From: Hofstenia miamia
Lineage: Eukaryota; Xenacoelomorpha; Acoela
Length of the DNA stretch: 64,000 nt
NCBI GenBank assembly: GCA_004352715.1
Contig: SCFE01000017.1
Location: 2,227,533 to 2,291,532 of the forward strand
Direction of reading: 5' to 3'
A program made the translations under genes and the position numbers. This document shows positions 33,988 through 46,946 of this stretch, one piece after another (the stretch's first letter is position 1; every line of letters starts with the position of its first letter). The notes under the pieces are model-generated. The model saw nothing but the letters and a program-made list of their open reading frames with translations, made no database searches and had not been told where the DNA came from.

Positions 33988-35032
33988 CGGTGCGGGAAAA
34001 ATTTTTTCATACCACCTTTGTAAATGCGTACCCCTTATAGAACTCATCTAAAAGTCTCAATAAGAAAATGTTCCCCTTTATTCACAACATAAGGATACAA
34101 ATAAACTTGTTAGGACATCAGAGAAGTTTAAGTTTAAGTAATTTAAGCTCATCGATCTGTTTCTCTAGAATCTTCAAATTTGCAGGTTAAGGGCACTCGT
34201 ACACTCTAGAACTCAGCATACTCCAACCATTCTCTATAATATTTGGGTCAGGGCTTCGACTGGGCCACGGAAACAACTCAACTCCAAATTCTTCGAAAAA
34301 AACCGTGGTCTTCTTGGAGATGTGGACACTGCAATTGTCCTGCTGTAAAAGAACACATTCCGTATTAAGGGGATTGCACGGGCAGGCAGTTTTTTAACGA
34401 ATATGGAACCATTCGAGAAAAGCCTACCCCACGCCATAATAGACCCTCCTCCACATTGCCGTTTGTTCAGCAAAGATGTGTACTTTTTTCTATCTACGAG
34501 CGCCAATTGTCGAGACCATCTAGATTGAAGTTTTTCTCGTGCGTGAAAACTACGCAATTCCAATGTTTTGGCGAAATTAACCATTGGTTACATAGGCACA
34601 CTCTTTCTTTCCGGTTTTGTTTTTTCAAAACGATTGAAAACATGCCATTTTTGTATATACATTGCATTTTTGACATTGCTCGAACAACCGTTTTTGGAGA
34701 CATTTTCAGTTCCTGGATTCTTCGCTTTTTTCGAATCCAGATGCTTTTATTTTGGGACCCCGCTTTAGTTTTTGTCTGCAGTAGTCGTTCTTGATCATGT
34801 ATTGAACAGTTGATTTTGAAAGTTTCAAATCGAATGCAATTTTCTTAAGAAAAACCTTCACCATGTTAAATTTTGACAAAGCGCACAACTTCTTGTGAAG
34901 AATTGAATCTCAACGTACAATGAAACACGTATTAGCTCAAAAACGATCGGTACGAACAAATTTCTCTCGCTTTCATTCTAGAAAAGCGAACTCGTATGTA
35001 TTAAAGTGGACGAAAAAATTTGTCCCGCACTG
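33988..35032 (-). mobile_element. Tc1-like transposon with terminal repeats and decayed transposase
   Basis: Terminal inverted repeats of about 29 bp (left CGGTGCGGGAAAAATTTTTT; right, reversed, CAGTGCGGGACAAATTTTTT) are flanked by TA at 33986 and 35033. On the minus strand the transposase reads, with frame changes: VKVFLKKIAFDLKLSKSTVQ (helix-turn-helix), KRGPKIKASGFEK, NWLISPKHW-like sequence, FTHEKNFNLDGLDNW (first catalytic Asp), RQCGGGSIMAWG, LQQDNCSVHISKK (second Asp) and SPDPNIIENGW (third acidic region). The order is that of a DDE Tc1 transposase of about 340 residues. Several frameshifts make it inactive. Element length 1045 bp. Confidence 0.85.
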
Positions 35033-35034
35033 TA

Positions 35035-37183
35035 ATAATCGAATAAAAACGGCAACTCGAGTGAAGCTACAGTCGAGCGGATCTTCAGTAAACACAGCCT
35101 GGTCCATTCGAATTGAGAAGGAAGCTTTAAAAAATTTGTTTGTTCACTACTTGTCATTGCTTGATGATAATCACTAAAAAGATCATGGTTTTGATGCGTT
35201 GTTCAATAATAATTCTGAATAAATAAATTTTCTGCTGAAATTTAGTTTTCGGCAAACCATACCCTTAGACTGCGCACTGCATTGTGAAACCGCTAGAGGC
35301 AATAAAACTGTAGTGCAGTGTGGTGCTTACTCCAACAGATCTATGTAAACTGTTTTGATGTATTTTGACTTAACAAAATCGGTAAGAGGAAGCAAAAATT
35401 GTACATTAATTAATTAAAAAATTTAATTAAGTATGTTAACGTAATTATGACTTATTGTATTTTTATTATATGGTTGTGGGGAACAGAGGCTTTTTTACAC
35501 AAATATTTTTTTTAACACAAGTTAGATTAATTTTCAATCTAGAAAAAGGTAATTACTTGGGTTAGTCTAAGGTAAAACAACTTACCGTTTTGACCGTGAA
35601 ACGAAAATAAAACCTGTAATTTAAAGTAAACTTTAATAGCTTTTGTCAAATACGAAGATAACGTTGTTTTTCTTGATTGACGTAAAAGTTACAAATTAAG
35701 TAGCGCACAACAGGAAACCATTAAAGATAAAAAAGTATAGACTGCTTAATTCAGTAAACAATCATGTCACTTCTAAGAAACATGAATGACGCAATGATTA
35801 TTTCAGAAATTCCTTAAAAAATTACGTATTATTAGACCATGAGTAGTCAACTTACTATGGATTATTGAAATAACAAAAGAATTCTGATAATTTAAAGACA
35901 GCTCGTTACTTATTGAAAAATATTTGTCAATTATATACATTTATATCACAGTCTAAATTTCTAAGCTTTAATGAACACCAGGCCTTGAAATAGGTCACAT
36001 TTTGTGTATCCGAAAGGACCCAAAAGGCTTTTTAAATGTGGCCATTTAGAACCATAGAGAGAATTGCACGGTTCAATGTCTATTAAAAATCTGTTATATG
36101 GAGTGCAAGCTGGTATTCACAGCAGATTAGATTCGGTAGGAAAACAGCAACGTGTCACAGAAAAGAACAAAATATACAAGTGTTTTATAAATGACTAGTA
36201 TATGGTAGCCAGTAATGGGAAATTGTATCGTTTTGCTATGCATTAGTATTAGTTGTTATGCTACAAACATTTACATATAGCCCTCCATATAATCGTTTAA
36301 TGTAATCCTAAAACCTTTACAGGTAATCAAAGAAAGTAATGTCGCCATTACTGAATGACCCGACATGACAAGATTTAGGGAAAAAACCTTTCACCCGACT
36401 GACCGGTGAATTTGTTGATTTTAATGTCCTTGCCTAGTCTACGAACAAAAATCATACCCGGACAGGATTCTCAGACTTTTCAGAAGACAAACCGCGGTTA
36501 GAAAAAAGTAGTTTTTCCAATAGCAAAGTATTTTATAATACAAATTAGATCATCGAACAGTATACATACTATCTTGATTTACTACAATGTAGTTGTTAAA
36601 CTTTATTCGTGTGATGTAACATATATATACTTCTGTATAAAACATTAAGATGACACTGAAACATCAGTCTATCATGCTCCAAATGCAGAAGAACACAATA
36701 CTTGATATTTCATCTAATTTTCTTCTTTACAACAAAGTGCAAAATGAATATATATGTATAAGTACATATATGTGTACAAAACAACTCAAAGTCTTGGATA
36801 CATTGATCGAGAAAATGCACATTGAGTTTCAATATGAAAAGCATATATATTATTTTTAATCTCCATGACCAATTTGTTGATTGAAATATATGAATATATT
36901 TTTCGAAGGGAAATACATCTGCATGCTTAGTCCTTGTATTTATAAATTTATTCATCGATCAATTCTATATTAATGAATCTCAATGAATTTTAGTGAATCA
37001 TAAGTCACAACTTTAAAACCAATATTCTTTTTCTGTAAGGATCATAAAACAGGCCGGATTGGCATTAATGTAAATTTGTCGTGCGCGCCAAATTTTAGGT
37101 CAATGTCAACCTTTTGAGACTGCTTCTTATTAATGTATTGATGACATCCTATGAAGAATAAAATGTAAAATCATACACTCAAA
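35035..37183. other. No recognisable gene
   Basis: A+T-rich. Contains a weak ACCCG-word stretch at 36355-36475 and scattered short frames without recognisable products. Confidence 0.4.
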
Positions 37184-37290
37184 TTTACCCGCACATTTTA
37201 AATTATTTACCCAACCCACACCCACTCTACCCAACCAGTGCCCACACTCACGCGGGTATAACCAACACAAGTCCACTTTTCTATATAAGT
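37184..37290. repeat. Degenerate ACCC word island
   Basis: TTACCCGCAC, TTACCCAACCCACACCC, CTACCCAACCAG, GCCCACACTCACGCGGGT within about 100 bp. No terminal repeats identified. Confidence 0.4.
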
Positions 37291-37453
37291 ATCCCATTCC
37301 ATCCCAGCTTGGTGTCGACGTGCTTGCCATTTCTACAATACTTTATACCTAGTGAGAGAATTTCCCTCATCCGGTTTTTTGGTAAATAAATTTATTTCTG
37401 CTTACAAATGAAAATTAAGATACTTTCTGTTACTTCAGAGATTGAAAAAAAAT

Positions 37454-37497
37454 GTTTTAGTTGACTATTAATAAAGTTTTAGTTGACTATTAATAAA
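37454..37497 (+). repeat. 22-bp tandem duplication
   Basis: TTTTAGTTGACTATTAATAA plus AG occurs twice in direct succession. Confidence 0.9.
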
Positions 37498-37670
37498 CAT
37501 TCAATTTTTTTCATAAAATAGGCAGATATATGCGTTGTTCCTGCCCTCTACAATTTCTTACTTGTAGACTTTGCTTTGTGGAATGTTAGAGCATAACATC
37601 TATTACTGTTGATAAGCTAGTTAATGAAGATTTTTTTTCAAATAACAAGCGGTGGCCAAAGTAATTTATT

Positions 37671-37881
37671 AAACGAAATATTTCCTTTTACATAATATTT
37701 CTGTCGTCCGATGGCGCATGAAAATAGATTCTTAATATATGGAATGGAAATGATTTTTATAATTACACTAAATGAACCTGAATTTTTCCGTATGGCGAAC
37801 TTATGTCCATTATAGTGCTGCTTTTCTTCAAAGGAAATCTTGATAGATTTTGGGGCAATTTGCATTTTCTTCACCCACATT
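37671..37881 (+). repeat. Interspersed repeat family R1, copy 2
   Basis: Shares with 8900-9133 and 56383-56622 the ordered blocks CGAAATATTTC, TTTCTGTCG, CGATGGCG, GTGCTGCTTTTCTTCAAA, GGAAATC and AGATTTTGGGGCAATTTGCA. The minus-strand frame is open here too (APKSIKISFEEKQHYNGHKF). Confidence 0.7.
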
Positions 37882-38084
37882 TTTTGTTTATCTCAATATG
37901 AAAATAGCAATCAGTACCCATTTCAGTACGTCACTGCCTGACAAAAATATTTTGCAGATGTAATGTGTAATCCTGTTAAATCTAGACAGAATAAAATCAA
38001 TACAAATCCAAACTGGGTGGGTTTAATTTTTGTGCTTAACTGCAAAACTCCTGTACAGATTTTGCGTTTTCCTAAACTCAAAAT

Positions 38085-38356
38085 TAGACTTCGTTGAATT
38101 GCTGAAATATGCAAAGTACCTATTTTCTTAAAACCGTACAATTTTTGAAAAATTATGCACATACATAGTATTCATATATATATATATATANNNNNNNNNN
38201 NNNNNNNNNNNNNNNNNNNNNNNNNNNNNNNNNNNNNNNNNNNNNNNNNNNNNNNNNNNNNNNNNTAGACTTCGTTGAATTGCTGAAATATGCAAAGTAC
38301 CTATTTTCTTAAAACCGTACAATTTTTGAAAAATTATGCACATACATAGTATTCAC
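38085..38356 (+). other. 91-bp identical sequence on both sides of a 75-N gap
   Basis: The sequence starting TAGACTTCGTTGAATTGCTG at 38085 and ending at CATAGTATTCA is repeated without visible change from 38266, with a (TA)n run and the N-run 38191-38265 between. This is either a true tandem duplication or, more simply, unmerged contig ends around a TA microsatellite. Confidence 0.75.

Positions 38357-38364
<8 letters not shown>

Positions 38365-38404
<40 letters not shown>
38365..38404. repeat. (TA)n microsatellite
   Basis: About 19 TA units interrupted once by TG. Confidence 0.9.
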
Positions 38405-38405
<1 letters not shown>

Positions 38406-39591
38406 ATTTTCTAACTTTAAACTAATAAAGTCTGTAAGAAGTTTCGTATTCTATAAGCATGCTTTTAGAAATCAAGCATAATTTCTATTTGGAGGAGATA
38501 ACAATCATTTTTAAACTAAGTAAAAAACCTATATTCGATTATTTTGTCCTCTTCTGATAAATGAATTTTTGAAAAAAAATTATGGAATAACGTATTAAAA
38601 TACTTGAAAAGAGGGCATTTTTCTGTGACTAAGAGGAACATTGTTTTCTTTTATAACCACACAATGAGTTATTTTCATTTAAAATACTTTTATTTTGACT
38701 AAATATTTAGTTAAGTTTATAAAAAATGCTTTCTATTAAAATAATTGTTAGAATGTAAATTTCTTTGATTGAATTTTTAAATTGGATGGCTTTGTTCTAA
38801 ATCCTTAACAGCAAAATTTAACTCTAAACTGTTTCATTCATTGATGCTTTACAGCAGAAAAATTACAAAAAACAATTAGAGAGCTACCATATATGTAAGT
38901 CAATAAGAGAAGCATAACTAAGAAGCAAAATATCAAAATAAGTATTGCAACACATTTCAAAACTTTTTCAAGCCTTGAATATATGTTTGTCAAGTTGTCA
39001 TTTACTTATCTTCTGTGAAAATCTCTCAAAAATCTTTGAAGCATTAAACAAATATTTTAAATTTGTTTATTCTAACTTTGTTGTCAAATGAGTTTAATGC
39101 AAACACCTGAAGGACGTCGTTTTATCAACAGAAGTGCACTTGTGTCTAATGAAAAACTATATTATAATTGATTAGTATATCTGAAAATGATAAAAGTTAA
39201 AAAAATTACTCCCAAGGTTTTGCTTTATAGAATCATTGTATAAAATTCAGCATCGTGTGAATCACGTTATTCAACTTCATATGAAATTTTTTAGAATAGA
39301 TATGCATGCATTTAATATATTTTCAGTGAAATAGATTCCCTCCACTAAAGTTGAATATCAGTGCAGAAATTTGAACCCATAGTACTAACCACAATGTTGT
39401 GAATGTTAATCCCAGGGTTAAAATGGTTTCCTTGATCAATTACTTTGCTCGTCTGTAAACTGAAATCCCACCCTACATGTACCTTAACATTCTCATTCTC
39501 GATTACTCCCTGTGACATATGTTCAAGTCATTTAACAAAGGAGTACTCTAAAGTAGTACTTGTATCTATCTCTTGTTTGTATGTATTGCCT
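38405..39591. other. No recognisable gene
   Basis: A+T-rich. The segment near 38955-39065 (for example AGCCTTGAATATATGTTTGT) recurs at 42585-42690, just outside the hAT-type element. The same block is thus present on both sides of it. Confidence 0.45.
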
Positions 39592-42450
39592 ATTCAAGCC
39601 AGAGATGGAATTGAATTGGATCAGATCGGATACGGATCGATCTACATTTTGTGAAAATTTCGGATCTGTTTCGGATCCAACATTTTTTAAAGCAAACAAA
39701 AACATTTGTTTGTCAAACTCACAAATGCAAGAGCAGAATTCTGAAAAAGATTCTCTCTAATATCTATGTCAAAGACGAAACACAGAAGCAAGTGGAATGA
39801 ATACCTTACTTGCTGCAAACACCTCCAAAATTTAATGATACTGACATAATTTGGGATGCTCTTTTATCAGAAGTTTTCATGTAAGATGTATTGTAAGCAA
39901 CTTGTAATGCCAAGATCAATTTAATTTTCAAAAGATCCGTGATTATTATAAGCATTAACAGGAAACTTTTTATAGAGCCATGCCTTTGGCGTAGCAATAT
40001 AGGGTATTAATTTAATTTTGCTTTTATATAATTTAAAATTTGCAATCCAATCTAGTATCCAATTTCAATGAAAAGTATAATTTAAACTTTATATTTTAAT
40101 CTCAAATTTGGTTAGAAAAAATTTGTCTACCACGGATTTTAATACACTCTACCACTATTTTTTTAATATCTTGCAATATATATTTTGGGTTTGTTCTTTA
40201 ATTTACTATTGTTTTTGCTATTTTTGTTTCATCGACTTAGGCTACTAGGTACTATGCGATTGGTCACGAGTGATCTGTCACATTTTAGAAAAATCGCACG
40301 TCTAACCACAGAGATAAGTAGCGATGTGACGATTTTGTAACTTAGCTTGCTACCAATCACCTAGTTTAGCCGTGGCCTTAGCTGCAATTTTGAAGTAGGT
40401 TTTATCTTGTTGTTTGAAACAACTTCACTTCTCAGGTCACAGTAAGATTGCAAAATGATGATTTTTGGATTTGGACATAATACAATTAATAGGGTGGTAA
40501 TATTATAAGAAACCCAACTATTTAAACTCAACAAATGGGAATTTCCATATTCAATTTTTGTCATGGACGTGACATTTGGACGTTTTAAAATTGATGATTA
40601 TAGAAATCAAGAACAACAGTCAAAATCGAAATAGGATGAATACTTTCAGGTAAAGTACCTACAACTTATGGTACAAAAATTACTTCTAAAAATTTTAGCA
40701 TCTATGACTAAGGTCAATTAATGTTTCCTCCTGGACGGGACGACAACATTCATCTTATATGCTCTATTCGTGTGAATTAGAGTGGGCTATAGACATATAA
40801 AAAGGTCGTATGATAGAATGGTACTCCCCCTTCTATAGAACAAACCAAATACTTCAATGTGCGTCAGGTAGCGGGTACTGTTTGGAATCGAAATAGGCAT
40901 ATAGGTGTCATGGACGGGACATAGTGTGAATCATGTATTCCAAAAATTGTTTTACCTGGCACTCTTTATCATTTAATCTCAATATTGCCCCTTGTGAAAC
41001 AATCAAAAGAAAATAACCATATTACCTTCATTGCTAGCCACCTCCTTTACTCCACACTGCAAAAAATATGAGTTTTGATTGAGCTTTAGAACAGACCTGG
41101 TTAAAAATTCACTTCATAGTACTTAACATCATTTGTTATCAAAAGAGAGTACTACATACATTATGTCGAATACATCATACTTCTAGTTGAGCATATCATA
41201 TGTAGTCATTTTATATGAAAAAGTTGCAGATAAACTGTTTTGCAAGGTAATTTCATAATTTCCAATGGTTTACAGAAAACTTGATTTGGCATATTTAGTT
41301 ATTTACTACAATATTTGGCGGCATTAACATACAAATTAATTTTCTAAAATCGTTTCAAGTTTACAAAGTATAATTTTACCAGTGTTTTGATGAAAATGTT
41401 AATTTATTGTATCACACTATTCAATCTTTTTTGCTTATTGGGCTATTCTTCATATAGCTTTGCAGATAAAACTATATTAGAGTTTGAAATCTTCCAAATA
41501 GATGTCACTACATTTCAATTAACAAATGTTATTGCTGTTTCAAAATATTGAAAATATTTGCCTCAAAGCATCCAATTCTAATGCCGCGCCGTATATTAGA
41601 GTTATTTGCAATACAAGCGTCATGGACGGGACGCATTAATTTAGACACATTTTTGGGTTATTCAGCAGGTCTCTGTTATAGGTTTTGATGAATCCCCAAA
41701 AAGGAATTATTTCATCAAAATCCAGAGTTACTGTGGGAAAAACATCCGTGAGGTGTCGCGGAAGGATTAACTTTGGCAAAAAAATCCATGTTAAATACAC
41801 AAAGTAGTAAGCGTGCCAATTCGATCGTGTACTAATGTTAAGCCAGTGGTATACTAGTCATGTCCCATATACCTTCAAGTATGATTTCATTTACTTTGCA
41901 GGATGTACATCCCGCTAAAGTCCATTTTTGCAAGTTTATTCAAAAAGTTGAAATCGCACATAAAACTATATGGTCTTCCAATCATATAAAAGACAACAGG
42001 TCGCTATTCTCATGAATTTCAATTTTGCAGTCTCTGGTTGACTTTTCTGTGGAAATGCCCAAATATATTATGATTATAGTTGATGACAATTGTAGGAATT
42101 AGATTATTACAAAGCTTATAATTTCCATTCATTGATTTTTCAACACATTGCTTTTAGGTTGTATAGAATTCGCTACATTTGAGTTGATATGAATGCACTA
42201 TTGCGTAAGTCGTCCCATTTTTTCAATACGTTGATCCATGCCCGACCCTTTCCTCCCCGGTATATCGTAGATTTTGAGGTCAAAAAGTGTTGAAGCACAT
42301 AAAATTTTCTATTCGCATTTGAAAAAACTAATATATTCTAAGTCCATGTTTATTTATATTCGGATACGTTTAGGATCGAAAACTAAAATTCTCTTAAAAA
42401 TTCGAATTGGATCCTAAAATGTTGGATCCGATTCCATCTCTGATTCAAGC
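39592..42450. mobile_element. hAT-type DNA transposon, 2843 bp, with exact 8-bp target duplication
   Basis: ATTCAAGC at 39592-39599 is repeated at 42443-42450. Immediately inside are perfect 12-bp inverted ends, CAGAGATGGAAT at 39600 and its reverse complement ending at 42442. An 8-bp duplication plus CAGAG-type ends is the hAT signature. Both ends carry runs of the word GGATC/CGGATCC (left about 39600-39685, right about 42355-42442), typical of subterminal transposase-binding repeats. No transposase frame was found inside, so it is non-autonomous or hollowed out. Several copies of a TCATGGACGGGAC motif lie in the interior. Confidence 0.85.
40560..41635 (+). repeat. Recurrent GTCATGGACGGGAC motif with palindromic arms
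   Basis: TGTCATGGACGTGACA at about 40559, CTCCTGGACGGGACGAC near 40729, TGTCATGGACGGGACA near 40906 and GCGTCATGGACGGGACGC near 41618. Weaker relatives occur at 41857 (TCATGTCCCAT) and 42207 (GTCGTCCCAT). Three copies have arms that pair with each other (TGTC/GACA or GCGTC/GACGC) around a constant ATGGACG(G/T). All lie inside the hAT-type element. Confidence 0.6.
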
Positions 42451-44555
42451 TGCACTGTACTAGCAAATTAACCTTTTCGTGAAAAATACAGAAATATTGA
42501 ATTTTAGTTATTTTGGTGAAAGCCTTAAATCATTCTATAAAAATACGTAACCAAATTGCGCGCATTACAAGAGTTAAGTATTGCAACATTTTTCAAAATC
42601 TTTTCAAGCCTTGAATATATGTTTGTCAAGTTGTCTTCTGTGAAAATCTCTCAAAAATCTTTGAAACCTTAAACAAATATTTTAATTTTGTTTATTCTAA
42701 CTTTGTATGCCATCCCTTTGACTTTTATATACTGATGAAAATTTATTAAAGTGAATCTATACTACTGAAAATATCACCAAACCTGATTCTCAACTTTATC
42801 TCTCTATGTTAAATTTTACGACTGCTTTACAACCCAATCTCGGAAATTTCTTTGTTTGCACAAAAATGATTACCACTTAGCATTGGTTGCAGAATGCAAG
42901 AATAATTCATAATCAGAAAAACAAACTTATCTCTGTCTAATTTTGTCTCAGACAAATTTAACATGACGCTTTCATTTGCAAACTTTATTTTCAATAAACA
43001 GTTCACAAATACCAAGCTTATGTTTGGGGTAGGTTTTTCAAAGCATTTTATAACATTTGTGAAATGTCTCCCCTTCATGTTTTCAAAATTGATTTTTGCT
43101 TGGTTAATTCAAAAATTTTTCAGCAAAACACTAAAAAATTTAGAAAATATGGTCGTGTTTAGGGTCGATTATCAAAATTTTTCGCAGGGCTTCACTCCGC
43201 ATTTGGTCACTCACTTGATCATGACTATGAGGTCCCTAGTCAGAAAATCCTGCGTACGCCCCTGAGCCTGATTCTCTATATGTGAAATTGTAGATAAATT
43301 TTTCCACAAAATCTTAGTTTGTTCAAAAACTAATATTTTTCTGTTTAATTTTGTCATAAGCTGAATAGCTTCTCAGATAGATTCAGCTGGTGCTATGCAA
43401 ACTTTTTTGTTAATGCACAAAGTTCATTAATATTAAACATTTGGTTTAAGATATGTTTTTCAAGGCATCTTGTAGACAATCAGTTTATGTTATTATACGC
43501 CTTAGTGTAGCTTAATGACGATTAAAAGTAATGTATATGCTGCTATTATGTACATATTTATGTTTCCACCTAAACCTATATTCGTATATGAAAAAAACTG
43601 TGATAATCGCATCTTAAAAATGGCACCTAAATATATTTTTATTGCAAGAGTTGGCGAGGATTAATTTTTGTAGTAAAGGAAAATATTTAAGTTCTATTAT
43701 ATTTTGATATTAACATATGACAATATATTTTCTGGTAATTTAAGTGAACATCTTACAATTACACCTCTATCATCCTCATTCATTAGCACAGATTTCTAAC
43801 CGGACGATGAAGATAATAATTATCGATAGAACTTTAATTAACATCACTAAATTTTGGTAGATGTATTGCGTCAAAGTGGGCCCAAAGCTTATAATTTAAT
43901 ATCATATTTTTAATTACATTTTTCAAAACATCGAAAAATTTTAAAATTTAAACATACCCCACAACGAGAATTTTCTGGCTTCGCCAAAGTTTTACCTTAT
44001 TTCTTATTGTTTTCATTCCTTCATCTTTATCTACCACATGGATTTCTATTTCATTTAATTGCTAGTATAGAAATCCATGATCTACCACTACAATATTTGG
44101 CATTGCTTATCGATGTATTGAAATTATATAATATCTTTTGACATTCGCTATGACTACACGGGGCTTACCTTGCTGATATAATTTATTTCCTTCTTTTAAT
44201 CCATACATTTTCTTAACCTCTAATGTTCCTTATGATCATATGTGAGCTCATACGCTTTTTATCAACCATATTAGATGATTATGTCAATTCTACAAGAAGA
44301 ACAAATAATCTTAAGTCATGAAGCATTACTGAAATGACTAAACATGTTCTGCTTTAATATTTAATTTCAATTAAATATATAATCAAATTAATGTCATTGA
44401 CTATTTTGAAAGTAGCTTTCAAATAATAACAACTCTAACTAATGCATAAATTAAATGACGGAAAAGTCGAATAAAGTATTTTTAGAATTTTTTATAGTAA
44501 TATTGACTGTGAACGTCAAGTAAGTTATAAAAAATTTTCCTGGATGTGTGAATAC
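42451..44555. other. No recognisable gene; one repeat end at 43180
   Basis: A+T-rich. It includes a second copy of the AGCCTTGAATATATGTTTGT block (42605) and repeat R2 copy 2. Confidence 0.4.
43180..43264 (+). repeat. Repeat family R2, copy 2 (ends CCTGCGTACGCCCCTG)
   Basis: Blocks TTCGCAGGGCTTCACTCCGC, TGGTCACTCACTTGATCATG, GAGGTCCCTAGTCAGAAAAT and CCTGCGTACGCCCCTG match copies at 18031 and 60814 in order and orientation. The end reads CAGGGGCGTACGCAGGAT on the other strand. Confidence 0.55.
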
Positions 44556-44675
44556 CAGAGTTGGAAACAAATCAAAAGTTATGACCCGTGACGCGACCCG
44601 ACTGGACCCGAATTGGCTGATGTTTGACCCGATCAGGCGACATAAGCAAAGGAATGATCCGGTGACCCGAGCCAT
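44556..44675. mobile_element. GACCCG word island with hAT-like CAGAGTTGG end
   Basis: Starts CAGAGTTGGAAACAAATC and continues with GACCCGTGACGCGACCCGAC, TGGACCCGAATTGG, TTTGACCCGATCAGG and GTGACCCGAGCC. CAGAG-type end plus subterminal words mirrors the dated hAT elements at 39600 and 55256. The other end and an 8-bp duplication (expected GTGAATAC) were not found, so it may be a broken end. Confidence 0.45.
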
Positions 44676-46946
44676 AACATTTGTTTAAATGTATGAAAAG
44701 TCAAACATTTATTATGAAATATAACTTGAACTGTAACTTAAACCTGGCCTAAAACCACATTGGTAATTTGATATTATTGCATTTTCGCTTAGGTAAAATA
44801 TATTCTGTCTTGTTAAAAATTTTTTAAAATTTTAGAAAATTGATGAGTCATAGTTTGCGGATCACCGTATGTATTAATTGGTGGGATATAAATGTTTTTA
44901 GAATGTCAGAACAGCAATTGATTCCTATGCAGTCGCTAAATTGTAATATGTTTAAATCTAATAGAAAGCCATGTTTTGTACTAAATCTAATAAAAATCAA
45001 ATCATTTTGCTACTACATTGTAATTAATAAGACATTGTATGAAAATAAAAAAATCGTTTAAATCAGTAAATTAAGAATTAATGTGGTAAAATGAAATTTT
45101 TGAAATATTTTGTCAAAAATTGAGATTAATAAGAATTACTAGTAAATTACATTAAAATAAAATAAAATAAAATGAGATATTTATACACAGAATAAAGAAC
45201 TTAAAGGCCTTAAAGCCTAAAAATATTTTCTCAGTTGAGAAATAAAAGCTTGCGCATTTTGGGACATAATTGCCTGCAATTCTATATAATTATTTTATAG
45301 AACAAAAAATTATGTATAATTATATTTAGCAAGTTTAGTTGAAAAGCTGAATTTTTCAGATGGCAGATTTTAGATTTCAACTTTTGAATACATTATTTAG
45401 ATTATTCGTACCACTTTCTTAAAAATATTACAATCTCACGATATTTTCACAAATAGATTTTTGTCATGTTCCAAATATAATCTCAAATTAGTCGTGCAAA
45501 AGGTATTAAATTTTTTGTTAGCGTCTTCTTTTGTAAGTTACTGATTTTCTAATTTAAATTTTATCTAAATCAAGTGAAACAAGTGCTTAATAGTCAATAG
45601 TGTGTATCTTAAAGAAAAATATATTCTGATCTTACCAATGATTGAGCATGAGTACATTTCCTCAGTAGATCTAGCAAAATTCAGATTATTGGTAATGCTA
45701 TATCATAATATTTTTTTATTTGAATAAACTTCCTTAAAGGAGAAACTCCATTGCTTGAAAACTACATGGTTCAATAGATTTTGAATTCTTCATAACTACT
45801 TTGATAGAAGTCTTTAGTTTGTTGTGTTACGTCACCGCCAACAATATTAGTTGGGTCACCAGCAAATGTAAAAATGTATTAAAACAGCTAAATCTTCATT
45901 TTGTATTCAGCCTCGCTGATATTTGATATATAAATAAAATTATATACAGTTTCCATCTTTTCAAAATCACCACTGTTATTAATCTTTAAACGTTGAATTT
46001 CTATTGTACTAAATTTCGAAATAATTCCAAAAATCTGAGTTAATCACACATTTTAGTGAACAATGCAGGTAGTTTATACTTAAACTACTAGATCCATTTT
46101 GAAAGTCAAACGAATATTTCTGTAAATTTTTTTTAGGTCAGGAAAAATAAAATTACACAAAATTTTATGAAATTTCTTGAAAGAATTGTTGTAAAAAACG
46201 GGACACAAATCGTTCAACATTTTTTACTTCCTTTAGAAAGAACGGGATTAATTTCTTTATTTTAGACAAGATGCCATGTCGCATGCAATTATTGCAATAT
46301 TACAAGTACTTATTCATTAAAATTTTAGGAAGTTGCTTACATTCTCTTAAGATAACAAAATATTGAAGTTCGCAATTTATTAGGTTACATCTATTTTCAA
46401 AGCAGTTTCTATAACATTTTTGAAACACTACTATTCGTTAGGCTATGACCTTTCAATAGCAAGTCGTATACAATATAAGGCCAACCAATTACACTTTAAG
46501 AATAAAAACATTATAATATATATATATGTATATATGTATATGTATATATATATTAAAAATATGATTAAATATACTTAAACATAACATATATATTCTTATT
46601 TAATTAAATGGGGGGAGGGGAGAATGAACGATTTTTAGTGGACAATCGTTGAGGTAATTCAGCGAAAATGAAAGATAAGCATTCATGCATAAGTGTTTGT
46701 GTTTGAATTGTTTTTGTTGAATAAATATAATGATGTGCAGAAAATACATATTCTTTAGAGCTTAATTTTCTAATTATTCAGCATAATTAATCATTAATGC
46801 ATCATATTTGTGAGCATAAAAAGCTATTTTGATAGATCATAAATGGTCGGCCCAAATATTATATGTATGATCAATTGAATGTAATAAAATTAATAGTTTT
46901 TAAACCATATGCAATAAAATTGAAAATGTACTTCTCTTAATATCAT
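44676..46946. other. No recognisable gene
   Basis: A+T-rich, with (AAAAT)n near 45155-45175 and an impure (TA)n near 46515-46552. Confidence 0.45.

Noticed and set aside
34456-34794. Plus-strand frame of 112 codons
   Set aside because: It is the antisense shadow of the Tc1 transposase; the minus strand carries the family motifs.
42827-43265. Overlapping frames of 83 and 100 codons
   Set aside because: They overlap on opposite strands, lack motifs, and the plus frame runs through the R2 repeat.
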